Assembly: GCF_900104965.1 (NCBI RefSeq)
Contig: NZ_LT629757.1
Location: 3,534,001-3,598,000 of the forward strand
Direction: 5' to 3'
Origin: Nocardioides scoriae
GTDB lineage: Bacteria; Actinomycetota; Actinomycetes; Propionibacteriales; Nocardioidaceae
Length of the DNA: 64,000 bases
The notes under the pieces: model-generated
Database searches by the model: none
Told to the model about the DNA's origin: nothing
The model's input: only the letters and a program-made list of their open reading frames with translations
Translations under genes and position numbers: made by a program
In this document: positions 52,341 through 63,399 of the stretch, one piece after another
How the letters are laid out: each line of letters opens with the position of its first letter
Position numbering within the stretch: the first letter of the stretch is position 1

Positions 52341-54904
52341 CGGGGGGCTCCCACGGGGATCGTCGCGCCGAGCGAGACCGGGCCCTGGCTCTCGGCCGGC
52401 TGGACCTGGTCGCGGCTGGAGGTGAAGCTGATGTGCGGGTCGGGCACCTCGGGGGCGTTGACGAACGACACGAACCGCGCCAGCTTGGCCGGGTCCTCCA
52501 GGGTCGCGGCCCACTCGTCGAAGTAGGTGTCGACGTGGCGTGCCATTGCCGCCTCGAGCTCGGTCCCGAGGCCGAGGACGTCGTCGACCACCACGGCGTG
52601 CAGCCGGTCGAGGCCGCCCTCGAGGCTGTCGACCCAGGGGGCGGTGCGCTGCAGGCGGTCGGCGGTGCGGACGTAGTACATGAGGAACCGGTCGAGGTAG
52701 CGCACCAGCGTCTCGGTGTCGAGGTCGCCGGCGAGCAGCCGGGCGTGGACCGGGGTGGCGCCGCCGTTGCCGCCGACGTAGAGGTTCCAGCCCTTCTCGG
52801 TGGCGATCACGCCGAAGTCCTTGCCCCGGGCCTCGGCGCACTCCCGCGCGCAGCCGCTGACCCCGCCCTTGAGCTTGTGGGGCGAGCGCAGCCCGCGGTA
52901 GCGCTCCTCGAGCATGATCGCCAGGCTGGTCGAGTCCTGGACCCCGAAGCGGCACCACGTCGAGCCGACGCACGACTTCACGGTGCGCAGCGACTTGCCG
53001 TAGGCGTGCCCGGACTCGAAGCCCGCGTCGACCAGCCGGCGCCAGATGGCGGGCAGCTGCTCGAGCCGGGCACCGAACAGGTCGATGCGCTGGCCGCCGG
53101 TGATCTTGGTGTAGAGGTCGAAGTCGCGGGCCACCTCGCCGATGACGATCAGCTTCTCGGGCGTGATCTCCCCGCCGGCGATCCGGGGCACCACGGAGTA
53201 GGTGCCGTTCTTCTGGATGTTGGCCAGGTAGGCGTCGTTGGTGTCCTGCAGGGTGCGGTTGCCGGCGTCGAGCACGTGGTGGTTGAGCTGGCTGGCCAGG
53301 ATCGAGGCCACCGCGGGCTTGCAGACCTCGCACCCGCGACCGGTGCCGTGGCGCGCGACGACGTCGTCGAAGCGGGTGTGGCCGTGGATGGCCACCACCT
53401 CGAAGAGCTCGGCCCGGGTCATCGCGAAGTGCTCGCACAGGCTGGTGTCGACCTCCCGGCCCTGCTCGGCGAACCAGTCCTCGACGATCTTCTTCACCAC
53501 CGGCTTGCACGACCCGCAGGTGCTCCCCGCGCCCGAGCAGGCCGTCACGCACGACGGGCTCTCGCACGGCTCCTCGTCGCGCGCCACGTGGTCGACGATC
53601 TCGCCCTTGGTGACGTTGTTGCACGAGCAGACCACCGCCTCGTCGGGCAGCGTGACACCGCTGGTGCCGCCCCGCGAGGCGGGCAGGATCAGGTACTCGG
53701 GGTTCTCCGGCAGCGCGATCCCCGAGGCCACCATCGGCCGCAGCACGCCGTACGCCGTGGCGTCGCCGACCAGGATCCCGCCGAGCAGCACGTGGGAGCC
53801 GTCGCCGGCGTCGCTCTCGGCCACCACCAGCTTCTTGTAGACGCCGGCGACCGCGTCGGCGAAGACCAGCTCGAGCGCGCCGGGAGTGGTGGCGAACGCG
53901 TCGCCGAAGGAGGCCACGTCGACGCCCAGCAGCTTGAGCTTGGTGGACGTGTCGGCCCCGGTGAAGGTGCCCGGGCCGCCGGTCAGGGCGTCGGCCACCA
54001 CCTCGGCCATGGCGTAGCCGGGCGCCACCAGGCCGTACATCCGGCCGGCGGGCGCGGCGCACTCGCCGATGGCCCACACGTGCGGGTCCGAGCTGCGGCA
54101 CTGCTCGTCGACGAGCACCCCGCCGCGCTCGGCGACGGCCAGCCCGGCCCCGCGGGCCAGGGCGTCGCGTGGGCGGATGCCCGCGGAGAAGACGACGACC
54201 TCGGCGGGCACCGGGTCGGCGTCCCTGAGCGCCAGGCCGGTGACGCGACCGTCGTGGCCGAGCACCTCGCTCGTCGCGGCGCCGCAGTGCACGACCAGGC
54301 CGAGCTGCTCGACGTGGCGGGCCAGGGTGGCGCCGCCGGCGTCGTCGACCTGCACCGCCATCAGGCGCGGTGCCATCTCGACCACGTGGGTCTCCAGGCC
54401 GAGCTGGGCCAGCGCGTTGGCGGCCTCCAGCCCGAGCAGGCCGCCGCCGACCACGGCACCGACCCTCGCTCCGGCGGCGGCCTCGCGGATCGCCTCGAGG
54501 TCCTCGACGGTGCGGTAGACGAAGCAGCCGTCGAGGTCCCTGCCGGGGATCGGGGGCACGAAGGGCGCGGCCCCCGTGGCCAGCACCAGCTCGTCGTAGG
54601 CCAGCTCCTCGCCCGTCGCGAAGGTCAGCGTCCGGGCCCCGACGTCGACCGCGGTGACCTCGGTGCCCAGGACGAGGCGGACCCGCGGGTCGTCGTACGC
54701 CCCGGTCGGGAGCAGGGAGAGCGCGTCGGCGCCGACCTCGAAGAAGGAGGTGAGCGCGACCCGGTCGTACGCCGGCCGCACCTCCTCGCCGACGACCACG
54801 ACGTCGTGGGTCTCGGTGAGGCCGCGCTCGACGGCCGCCTGGACGAAGCGGTGGCCGACCATGCCGTGGCCGACGACCACGAGGGTCTTGCGCAGGTGTG
54901 CCAT
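52337..54904 (-). CDS. nirB: NADH-dependent assimilatory nitrite reductase large subunit
   Basis: 855 residues; six-electron reduction of nitrite to ammonium. Domains in order: FAD/NAD(P) oxidoreductase (VVVGHGMVGHRFVQ near the start, GAVVGGGLLGLEAANAL, AIGECAA), two BFD-like 2Fe-2S regions (VCSCNNVTKGEIVDHV; CGSCKPVVKKIV; CEVCKPAVASIL), ferredoxin-like half domain (NGTYSVVPRIAGGEITPEKL), and the siroheme/4Fe-4S domain with SCVGSTWCRFG (about 642-652) and SGCARECAEARGKDFG. ATG 54904 is preferred over the GTG one codon upstream. It lies 70 nt downstream of the FAD reductase gene. The cofactor siroheme is supplied with help of cbiX. Confidence 0.96.
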   Translation of the reverse strand: MAHLRKTLVVVGHGMVGHRFVQAAVERGLTETHDVVVVGEEVRPAYDRVALTSFFEVGADALSLLPTGAYDDPRVRLVLGTEVTAVDVGARTLTFATGEELAYDELVLATGAAPFVPPIPGRDLDGCFVYRTVEDLEAIREAAAGARVGAVVGGGLLGLEAANALAQLGLETHVVEMAPRLMAVQVDDAGGATLARHVEQLGLVVHCGAATSEVLGHDGRVTGLALRDADPVPAEVVVFSAGIRPRDALARGAGLAVAERGGVLVDEQCRSSDPHVWAIGECAAPAGRMYGLVAPGYAMAEVVADALTGGPGTFTGADTSTKLKLLGVDVASFGDAFATTPGALELVFADAVAGVYKKLVVAESDAGDGSHVLLGGILVGDATAYGVLRPMVASGIALPENPEYLILPASRGGTSGVTLPDEAVVCSCNNVTKGEIVDHVARDEEPCESPSCVTACSGAGSTCGSCKPVVKKIVEDWFAEQGREVDTSLCEHFAMTRAELFEVVAIHGHTRFDDVVARHGTGRGCEVCKPAVASILASQLNHHVLDAGNRTLQDTNDAYLANIQKNGTYSVVPRIAGGEITPEKLIVIGEVARDFDLYTKITGGQRIDLFGARLEQLPAIWRRLVDAGFESGHAYGKSLRTVKSCVGSTWCRFGVQDSTSLAIMLEERYRGLRSPHKLKGGVSGCARECAEARGKDFGVIATEKGWNLYVGGNGGATPVHARLLAGDLDTETLVRYLDRFLMYYVRTADRLQRTAPWVDSLEGGLDRLHAVVVDDVLGLGTELEAAMARHVDTYFDEWAATLEDPAKLARFVSFVNAPEVPDPHISFTSSRDQVQPAESQGPVSLGATIPVGAPR

Positions 54905-54974
54905 CACGGGAGGGGTCCCTTCGGTTGGTGCAGCGGGGGTGCTGGCCAGGGGCTGGCCAGGGGTGGCAGGTGGG

Positions 54975-56377
54975 TCAGGTGGGGGCGAGGGCGGGGCGGG
55001 TGGCGAGCAGCTGGCGGACGGCCTCGGCGCAGCCGCCGCAGCCGGTGGTGGCGCGGGTGGTCTCGCGCACCTGCTCCAGCGAGCGGCAGGCCCGCACGGC
55101 GCCGGCCGTGACGCCGGCGCAGGTGCAGACCTCGGCGTCGTCGGGCAGCACGCTGGGCCGGGCGCGGCGCTCGCTCATGAGCAGCTCGCCCGGCTCGGTG
55201 GGGCCGAGCACGGTGCCGCGGTCGTAGTGCTGGGTGATGAGGCCGATCCGCGACAGGTCGCCCACCAGCGAGGCCGCGACCACGACGCCGTCGCGGACCA
55301 CGAGCTTGCGGTGGGAGCCGACGACGGGGTTGCTGACCTCGACCACCTCGCCGACCGCGGTCTCGGGGTCGCCCAGCACCGCGACCTCGAGGTCGGTCGC
55401 GCGCAGCCGGGCGACGGTGCGGGCCCCGGGGTAGGTGACCTCCTCGCCGGCGAGGTGGGCGGCCAGCACGCCGGCCTGCTCCCAGGCCGGCGGCACGAAG
55501 CCGGTGACCTGCTGCTCGTGCTCGGCGCAGTCGCCCAGGGCGTGGACGGTCTCGTCGCTGCTGCGGAGCCGGTCGTCGACGACGATGCCCCGGCGGGTGG
55601 TGAGCCCGGCCCGCCTGGCCAGCGCGGTCGAGGGCCGGCCGCCGGCGGTGAGCACGACCAGGTCGGTCTCGAGGGTGTAGCCGTTGTCGAGCCGCAGCCC
55701 GGTCACGCCGCCCTCGGTGCCGAGCCGCACGGCCCGGGCGCCGGTGTAGACGGCCGTGCCGAGCCGCTGCAGGTCGCGCGCGATGATCCGGCCCGCCGCC
55801 GCGCCGACCTGGCTGCGCAGCACGTGCTCGCCGCCCTCGACGACCTCGACCGCGAGCCCGCGCACGCTCAGCGCCCGGGCGACCTGGAGCCCGAGCAGGC
55901 CGCCGCCGACCACCACGGCGCGCTCGGCGTCGGCGACCGCGGCGTCGAGGCGCAGGCAGTCGTCGAGGCTGCGGAAGGCGTGCACGGCCGGGTGCAGGGT
56001 GCCGTCCATCCGGACCAGCCCGCGGATCGGCGGGAGGCTCGGGATCGACCCGGTGGCCAGCACCAGCACGTCGAAGCCGAACCGCCGGCCGTCGACGAGC
56101 ATCACCTCGCGCCGCTCGCGGTCGACGTCGAGGACGCGGGCGCCCAGGCGCAGGTCGACGTCGTGGGCGGCGTACCAGTCGGGGGAGCGCAGCGTCAGCG
56201 CCTCCGGCCGGTGGGTGCCCTCGAGCACGGCCGACAGCAGGATCCGGTTGTACGGCGCGTGCGCCTCGTCGCCGAGCACCGTCACGTGGTCGGTGGTGGT
56301 GACGCCGCGCTCGACCAGGCCCTCGACCAGCCGGGTGGTGGCCATCCCGGAGCCCACGACCACGATCCGCCGCGCCG

Positions 56378-56381
<4 letters not shown>
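54975..56381 (-). CDS. FAD/NAD(P)-dependent reductase with BFD-type 2Fe-2S domain (nitrate reductase electron-transfer subunit)
   Basis: 468 residues. Two nucleotide-binding motifs (RIVVVGSGMATTRLVEGL near residue 5 and VVVGGGLLGLQVARALS near 150) enclose the FAD/NAD domains like those of NirB. The C-terminus carries a BFD-like cluster (CTCAG near 417 and GCGGC near 450). It is likely to pass electrons from NAD(P)H to the molybdenum subunit, as NasB does in Bacillus. GTG 56381 overlaps the nasA stop by 4 bp, so the two are made together. The open frame continues far upstream without similarity and is not used. Confidence 0.87.
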
Positions 56382-58519
<2,138 letters not shown>

Positions 58520-58525
58520 GGCTGC

Positions 58526-60022
58526 TCAGACCCGGTCGGCGGTGGCGGAGCGGCGCAGGTAGACCGCCCACACGACGACCGCGCACACCACGTAGTAGCC
58601 GGCGAAGACCACGAACGCGCCGGTGGTCGCCGACAGCGGGCTCTCGACCCACGGGGCGCTGAAGGCCAGCGGGATCAGGAAGCCGCCCAGGGCGCCGACG
58701 GCGCCGATGACGCCGAGCGCGGCCGAGGCCTGCTGGGTCGAGGTGAGCAGCGCGCGGCTCTGCTCGGGCGTGCCCTCGGTGGTGGTCGCGACGGCCCGCG
58801 ACCGCCAGATCGCCGGGATCATCTTGTAGGTCGAGCCGTTGCCGATGCCGGTGGAGGCGAAGACCAGCAGGAAGAACCCCAGGAAGATCGGGAACCAGCG
58901 CTGGTTGTCGGCGGCGATGCCGGGGTCCGCGGTCGGGTTGGGCGTCAGCTGCAGCAGCGTGACCAGCACGCCGAGGGTGAACACGATCATCCCGGCGAAG
59001 GCGCCGAGCGTCACGCGCGCGCCGCCGTGCCGGTCGGCCAGCCAGCCGCCGAGGGGCCGGGTCAGGGAGCCCACGAGGGCGCCGAGGAAGGCGAAGTAGG
59101 CGAAGTAGATGCCGGTGCCGAGCGGGGCCGGCTCGGGCACCCAGAAGGTGAGCTTGATGAGCAGCGGCATCGCGGCGGAGTAGCCGATGAAGGAGCCGAA
59201 GGTGCCGATGTAGAGCATCGCCATCACCCAGGTGTGCTTCTCGCTGACGACCCGGAGCTGCTCGCGCGGCTTGGACCGGGCGGTGCCCAGGTTGTCCATC
59301 CACAGGTACGCCGCGACGGTCGCGGCGATCGCCAGGGCGGCGTACAGCCAGCCGGCCCGCTCCAGGTGGATGCCGCCCTCGCTGGCCTTGACGAGGCCGA
59401 AGACGCCGGCGCCGCCGACGACGACGGGCAGGAAGAACTGGATGAGCGAGACGCCGAGGTTGCCGCCGGCGGCGTTGAGGCCGAGCGCGGCGCCCTTCTT
59501 GGCGGCCGGGTAGAAGAAGTTGATGTTGGCCATCGAGCTGGCGAAGTTGCCGCCGCCGAAGCCCGCCGTGGCGGCGATGAGGCAGAACGCCCAGTAGGGG
59601 GTGTCGGGGTTGCCGACCGCGATCGCGAACCCGACCGTCGGGACCAGGAGCATGGCCGCGCTGATCATCGTCCAGTTGCGGCCGCCGAAGACCGGGACCG
59701 CGAAGGTGTAGGGCAGGCGCAGCAGGGAGCCGACCAGGTTGGGCAGCGCCACCAGGAAGAACAGCTGCTGCGGCGTGAAGGCGAAGCCCTGGGCGACCAG
59801 GAACGCCGAGCTGACGCTCCAGATCAGCCAGACCGAGAAGCCGAGGTGCTCGGCGAAGATCGACCAGACCAGGTTGCGACGGGCGACCTGGCGGCCGCCG
59901 TCCTCCCAGAAGCCGGTGTCCTCGGGACGCCAGTCGTCGATCCAGCGCCCGGTGCGGCGGGGGCTGGGTGGGGTGGGCTGCGGCGCCGCGGTGAGGTCGG
60001 GCTGCGAGTGCGTCGTGGCCAT
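58526..60022 (-). CDS. narK: Nitrate/nitrite MFS transporter
   Basis: 498 residues and twelve predicted helices of the NarK/NasA family. Signatures are SVSSAFLVAQGFAFTPQQLF, LRLPYTFAVPVFGGRNWTM, the nitrate signature GFGGGNFASSMANINFFYP in helix 5 and SLTRPLGGWLADRHGG in the second half. It imports nitrate and may export nitrite. It is the first gene of the nitrate operon; the likely GlnR box lies 76 nt upstream of the ATG, and nasA starts 6 nt after the stop. Confidence 0.95.
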   Translation of the reverse strand: MATTHSQPDLTAAPQPTPPSPRRTGRWIDDWRPEDTGFWEDGGRQVARRNLVWSIFAEHLGFSVWLIWSVSSAFLVAQGFAFTPQQLFFLVALPNLVGSLLRLPYTFAVPVFGGRNWTMISAAMLLVPTVGFAIAVGNPDTPYWAFCLIAATAGFGGGNFASSMANINFFYPAAKKGAALGLNAAGGNLGVSLIQFFLPVVVGGAGVFGLVKASEGGIHLERAGWLYAALAIAATVAAYLWMDNLGTARSKPREQLRVVSEKHTWVMAMLYIGTFGSFIGYSAAMPLLIKLTFWVPEPAPLGTGIYFAYFAFLGALVGSLTRPLGGWLADRHGGARVTLGAFAGMIVFTLGVLVTLLQLTPNPTADPGIAADNQRWFPIFLGFFLLVFASTGIGNGSTYKMIPAIWRSRAVATTTEGTPEQSRALLTSTQQASAALGVIGAVGALGGFLIPLAFSAPWVESPLSATTGAFVVFAGYYVVCAVVVWAVYLRRSATADRV

Positions 60023-60097
60023 GGTGCGCTCTCCTGGGAGTTCGGCCGCGGTCGGTCGGCCGGTCTGCTCGGGGAGGGCCCACGCTCGTCGTCGTGT

Positions 60098-60113
60098 GTT
60101 TCGGGTCCGTCAC
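60098..60113 (-). promoter_or_regulatory. GlnR-type box upstream of the nitrate operon
   Basis: Read on the minus strand it is GTGAC-GGACCC-GAAAC, an exact fit to the GlnR consensus gTnAC-n6-GaAAC. It lies 76-91 nt before the narK ATG, a normal activator position. No second such box is seen inside the operon. Confidence 0.7.
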
Positions 60114-60207
60114 GCGCGACGAGACGCCTGCGTCAACTTGTCCTCACGGGCTCACGCGCCTCACGACCTCACTCACGTGCGGCGCCGCAGCGGCGCCGGG
60201 GTGCGCC

Positions 60208-60858
60208 TCAGGAGGCGAGGTCCTCCGCGGGCACGCCCAGGGCGGCGCCGGCCTCGCGGGCCGCGGAGAAGGCCTGCTCCTGCATCTCGGCGGCCTGGTC
60301 GGTGAACGCGTCGAGCGCCGGGTTGACGCCGACGAGGGTGAACTCCCGCTCGACCAGGGTCAGGTCGGCCTGCCAGACGTCCTCGAGGATGCGGCGCAGG
60401 TACGCCGTGGAGTGGTCCCAGCCCTCGCGCGGGGTGCCCGCGGCGTACGACCCGCCCCGGACGGTGGCGAGCACGACCGGGGTGCCCTCGAGCAGCGGCG
60501 CCCCCGCCTCGGAGCCGGCGATGACCAGGTCGATCCAGGCCTTGACGTGCTGGGAGACGCCGAAGTTGTAGAGCGGCACGGCCAGGAGCACGGCGTCGGC
60601 GCTGGTGAGCTCCTCGACCAGCTCGGCGGCGAGGGCGACGGCACGCTGCTGGCCCTCGGTGCGCTGGTCCTCGGGGGTGAAGGCCGCGGTGACCGCGTCG
60701 GCCCACGCCTGTGCCGGCAGCGGCTGCGAGCCGAGGTGGCGGCGGACGACCTCGTCGTGCGGGTGGGTGGTGGTCCACTCCTGCTCGACGATGTCGGCGA
60801 TCTCGCGGCTGGAGGACGTGGCGGGCAGGATGCTCGCGTCGATGCGCAGCAGGGTCAT
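60208..60858 (-). CDS. FMN-dependent NADH azoreductase/quinone reductase (AzoR type)
   Basis: 216 residues of flavodoxin-like fold. LLRIDASILPATSSSREIAD is the FMN-phosphate start (the SxxxxSxS-like region), LLAVPLYNFGVSQHVKAWID is the isoalloxazine-contacting stretch with the P-x-Y-N-F-G signature, and VVLATVRGGSYAAGTPREGW is the second flavin loop. It reduces quinones or azo dyes by two electrons. It has a GGAG-type ribosome-binding site and is divergent from an HxlR regulator. Confidence 0.9.
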   Translation of the reverse strand: MTLLRIDASILPATSSSREIADIVEQEWTTTHPHDEVVRRHLGSQPLPAQAWADAVTAAFTPEDQRTEGQQRAVALAAELVEELTSADAVLLAVPLYNFGVSQHVKAWIDLVIAGSEAGAPLLEGTPVVLATVRGGSYAAGTPREGWDHSTAYLRRILEDVWQADLTLVEREFTLVGVNPALDAFTDQAAEMQEQAFSAAREAGAALGVPAEDLAS

Positions 60859-60895
60859 GGGGGTCTCCTGGGTCGGGTTCCGGGGCGCCGTCGGC

Positions 60896-60931
60896 GTGAC
60901 GACGCTTTCAAATCAGAAGCAACATCGTCAC
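60896..60931. promoter_or_regulatory. Inverted repeat in the divergent azoreductase/HxlR region
   Basis: GTGACGA and TCGTCAC, perfect 7-bp arms 22 nt apart, flank the AT-richer GCTTTCAAATCAGAAGC. It is a candidate HxlR-type operator controlling both genes. Confidence 0.45.
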
Positions 60932-60955
60932 ACGAAGTCTTGTTCCCGGGTCCTC

Positions 60956-60961
60956 TATCCT
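60956..60961 (+). promoter_or_regulatory. -10 box for the HxlR gene
   Basis: TATCCT lies 6 nt before the ATG, fitting a leaderless mRNA. Confidence 0.5.
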
Positions 60962-60967
60962 TCGGCC

Positions 60968-61342
60968 ATGGCCGGGGACGTCGCAGCGGGAGCGCGGGCA
61001 GCGGAGCACTCCGCGCCGGCCTGCGACGCCGCCCTGTCGCACGCCTTCGAGCTGCTGGGCAAGCGCTGGAACGGCGTCATCCTCGGGTCCCTCATGGACG
61101 GCGCCGCCGGCTTCGCCGAGGTGCGCCGGGCCACGGGCATCAGCGACTCGGTGCTGGCCGAGCGCCTGGCGGGCCTGACGGCGGCCGGGCTCGTGGTGCG
61201 CGAGGTCGACGAGGGGCCGCCGGTGTCGGTGCGCTACCACCTGGCGCCGCGCGGGGAGGCCCTGGTGCCCGTGCTGCAGGACCTGATGGCGTGGGCGCGC
61301 GAGCACCTCGACGCCCCGGCGCCGCCGGGCGGCGGCTGCTAG
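60968..61342 (+). CDS. HxlR-family winged-helix regulator
   Basis: 124 residues. CDAALSHAFELLGKRWNGVIL and the following FAEVRRATGISDSVLAERLAGL and AGLVVREVDEGPPVSVRYHL are the MarR-like HxlR fold with the conserved N-terminal Cys that in some members senses aldehydes or quinones. It probably controls the divergent azoreductase gene through the shared inverted repeat. Its stop overlaps the stop of the convergent alkB by 4 bp. Confidence 0.9.
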   Translation: MAGDVAAGARAAEHSAPACDAALSHAFELLGKRWNGVILGSLMDGAAGFAEVRRATGISDSVLAERLAGLTAAGLVVREVDEGPPVSVRYHLAPRGEALVPVLQDLMAWAREHLDAPAPPGGGC

Positions 61343-61989
61343 AAGACGTTGCGCGGGCGGAACTGCACGCTGATGCGCGGGCCGACCGGACGCGCGGTCT
61401 TGGGCACGGCGTGCTCCCAGGTGCGCTGGCACGAGCCGCCCATCACGACCAGGTCGCCGTGGCCCAGCGCGTGGCTGACCGCGACCGAGCCGCCGACCGG
61501 GCGCAGCTGCAGCTTGCGGGGGGAGCCGAACGACACGATCGCGACCATCGTGTCCTGGGTGCGTCCGCGTCCCAGGTCGTCGCCGTGCCAGGCGACCGAG
61601 TCGCGCCCGTCGCGGTAGTAGCAGCAGCCGGCCGTCACGAAGGGCTCGCCGAGCTCGGGGGCGTAGTGGGCCGACAGCGCGTCGCGGGCCTCGACCAGCG
61701 CGGGGTGGGGCAGCGCCTCGGCGATGCCGTAGGTGTGGACCAGCCGGGGGACGTCGACGACGGCGTCGTACATCTGGCGTCGCTCGGCGCGCCACGGGAC
61801 GGCCGCGACGAGGTCGGCGAAGACGGCGTCGGCGCCCGCGAACCACCCGGGCAGCACGTCGATCCAGGCGCCGTGGCCCAGCGTCGTGCGCTGCACGCGC
61901 CCGGCCAGGGGACCGACGCCGACCTGGGTGTCGGTCGCGGGGTCGGTGTCGAGGGAGCCGAAGAGGGAGGCCTGGAAGTCCACGCTCAT
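61339..61989 (-). CDS. alkB: AlkB-type 2-oxoglutarate/Fe(II) DNA dealkylase
   Basis: 216 residues; oxidative demethylation of alkylated bases. The Fe ligands are the H-x-D in VAWHGDDLG and a downstream His in RTWEHAVPKT, and the 2-oxoglutarate Arg pair is in RISVQFRPR. CCYYRDGRDSVAWH and VAIVSFGSPRKLQLRP match the AlkB fold. TAGCGT lies 6 nt before the ATG, fitting a leaderless transcript. It stands alone, with no ada or aidB beside it. Confidence 0.9.
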   Translation of the reverse strand: MSVDFQASLFGSLDTDPATDTQVGVGPLAGRVQRTTLGHGAWIDVLPGWFAGADAVFADLVAAVPWRAERRQMYDAVVDVPRLVHTYGIAEALPHPALVEARDALSAHYAPELGEPFVTAGCCYYRDGRDSVAWHGDDLGRGRTQDTMVAIVSFGSPRKLQLRPVGGSVAVSHALGHGDLVVMGGSCQRTWEHAVPKTARPVGPRISVQFRPRNVF

Positions 61990-61995
61990 GGAGCG

Positions 61996-62001
61996 ACGCT
62001 A
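61996..62001 (-). promoter_or_regulatory. -10 box for alkB
   Basis: TAGCGT on the minus strand lies 6 nt before the ATG. Confidence 0.5.
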
Positions 62002-62065
62002 GCACGCCGTTCGAACACGTGTGCGAACCTCGTCCGGCGTCGCGCGGCAGTGCCATCATCGACCC

Positions 62066-62647
62066 GTGGACGGGCGATCGCGGACGACGGGACTGCTGCT
62101 GGCCGCGGGAGCCGGTCGGCGGATGGGGCGGCCCAAGGCGCTGGTCGAGGGCTGGCTGCCCCGCGCGGTGGCCTCGCTCGCCGGGTGCGACGAGGTGGTC
62201 GTGGTGCTCGGGGCGCAGGCCGACCGGGCCCGGCCGCTGGTGCCGCCCGGTCCGCGCGTGGTGGTGGCCGAGGACTGGGAGCAGGGCATGGGTGCCTCGC
62301 TGTGCACCGGTCTGCGGGCGCTCGCCGACGGCGGGTCGCGGCGCTGCGTGGTGACGCTGGTCGACCTGCCGGACGTCACGGCCGAGGTGGTGGCGCGCCT
62401 GCTCGCGGTGCCGGGGGAGGCGGGCGTCCTCGCGCGGGCGGCGTACGACGCGGTGCCGGGCCACCCCGTCCTGCTCGGTCGCGACCACTGGGCGGGCGTG
62501 GCCGACTCGGCGGCGGGCGACCAGGGCGCCCGCGACTACCTCCGGGCGCGCGACGTCGTGCTGGTCGAGTGCGGCGACCTCGCGGCGGGCGTCGACGTCG
62601 ACACCCCGCAGGAGCTCGGGCGGCAGCGCCTCAGCGGGCCTTCCTGA
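62066..62647 (+). CDS. MocA-like molybdenum cofactor nucleotidyltransferase
   Basis: 193 residues. The start [20 protein letters not shown] is the NTP-transferase signature with the G-x-G-x-R-M-G-x-P-K loop. [15 protein letters not shown] and [18 protein letters not shown] are typical of MocA/MobA-like proteins that add CMP (or GMP) to molybdopterin. This would suit an organism with a molybdenum nitrate reductase nearby, although that enzyme needs the bis-MGD form. CATCAT lies 6 nt before the GTG start. Its 3' end overlaps the convergent DUF2256/DUF3253 gene by 17 bp. Confidence 0.85.
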   Translation: MDGRSRTTGLLLAAGAGRRMGRPKALVEGWLPRAVASLAGCDEVVVVLGAQADRARPLVPPGPRVVVAEDWEQGMGASLCTGLRALADGGSRRCVVTLVDLPDVTAEVVARLLAVPGEAGVLARAAYDAVPGHPVLLGRDHWAGVADSAAGDQGARDYLRARDVVLVECGDLAAGVDVDTPQELGRQRLSGPS

Positions 62648-63014
62648 TCCGGATGGCGCCCTTGGCGGTCGACGGGTCCACGACCCGACCGCCCTGGGTG
62701 ATCTCGACCCGGCCGGCGGCCACGAGCCTGCGGGCCGCGCGGCGGGCGGGCTCCATCAGCTCGCGCCAGCCCTCGTCCTCGGCCGGCCCCACCACGCGCG
62801 CGGCGTCGGACGGGCAGATGGTGGCGCCGCCCTTGCGCTTCGCGAGCAGGTCGAGGATCGCCTGCTCGAGCTGCTCGTCCTGGGCGGTGACGCCGTGGCG
62901 GCGGCAGCCCGTCGAGCAGTAGCGGACCTGGTCCCAGTCGCGCTCCCACTTCTTGCGCCACTCGATGCGGCGCCCGCACGACGCGCAGGTCTTGTCCTCG
63001 GGCGGGGCGGCCAC
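62631..63014 (-). CDS. DUF2256-DUF3253 fusion protein
   Basis: 127 residues. The N-terminal zinc-finger-like part (Cys10, Cys13, Cys33, Cys37; [11 protein letters not shown] and [11 protein letters not shown]) matches DUF2256. The rest ([48 protein letters not shown]) is a small winged helix, DUF3253. No function is known; nucleic-acid binding is likely. It starts at GTG 63014, 3 nt after the stop of the small membrane protein gene. Confidence 0.82.
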   Translation of the reverse strand: MAAPPEDKTCASCGRRIEWRKKWERDWDQVRYCSTGCRRHGVTAQDEQLEQAILDLLAKRKGGATICPSDAARVVGPAEDEGWRELMEPARRAARRLVAAGRVEITQGGRVVDPSTAKGAIRIRKAR

Positions 63015-63017
63015 GGG

Positions 63018-63311
63018 TCAGGAGATCCAGACCACGAGGCCCGAGAGCACCACCGTCGCCGCGCCGATCGCGCGCCAGCCGTCGTGGCTGATGAACGAGC
63101 GCGAGAGACCCAGCGTGGTGACCAGCGAGGCGAGCACGGCCAGCGGCAGCGCTGCCGGTCCGAGCAGCGGGCTGAGCAGCGCGAAGCCGAGCACGAGCAC
63201 GCCGGAGCCGATGAACAGCCGCATCGTCAGGGGGTGGTACGCCGCGGACGAGCCGCCGGCGACGACCCGACGGGGGTCGGGCTGGGGGCGGGCGGGGGAC
63301 AGGTCGCTCAT
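63018..63311 (-). CDS. Small two-to-three-helix membrane protein of unknown function
   Basis: 97 residues from ATG 63311. A Pro/Arg-rich soluble N-terminus (about 1-30) is followed by hydrophobic segments (MRLFIGSGVLVLGFALLSPLL, LPLAVLASLVTTLGLS, IGAATVVLSGLVVWIS). I do not recognise the family. It lies directly upstream of the DUF2256/DUF3253 gene and is probably cotranscribed with it. Confidence 0.65.
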   Translation of the reverse strand: MSDLSPARPQPDPRRVVAGGSSAAYHPLTMRLFIGSGVLVLGFALLSPLLGPAALPLAVLASLVTTLGLSRSFISHDGWRAIGAATVVLSGLVVWIS

Positions 63312-63399
63312 GGGCACTCGATCGAGGTGAGGGGGCGTCGGCGCTCGACGGTGGGCGCCGCTCTCGACGGTACCGGGGCTCCGAAGACCCCGCAGGTGG

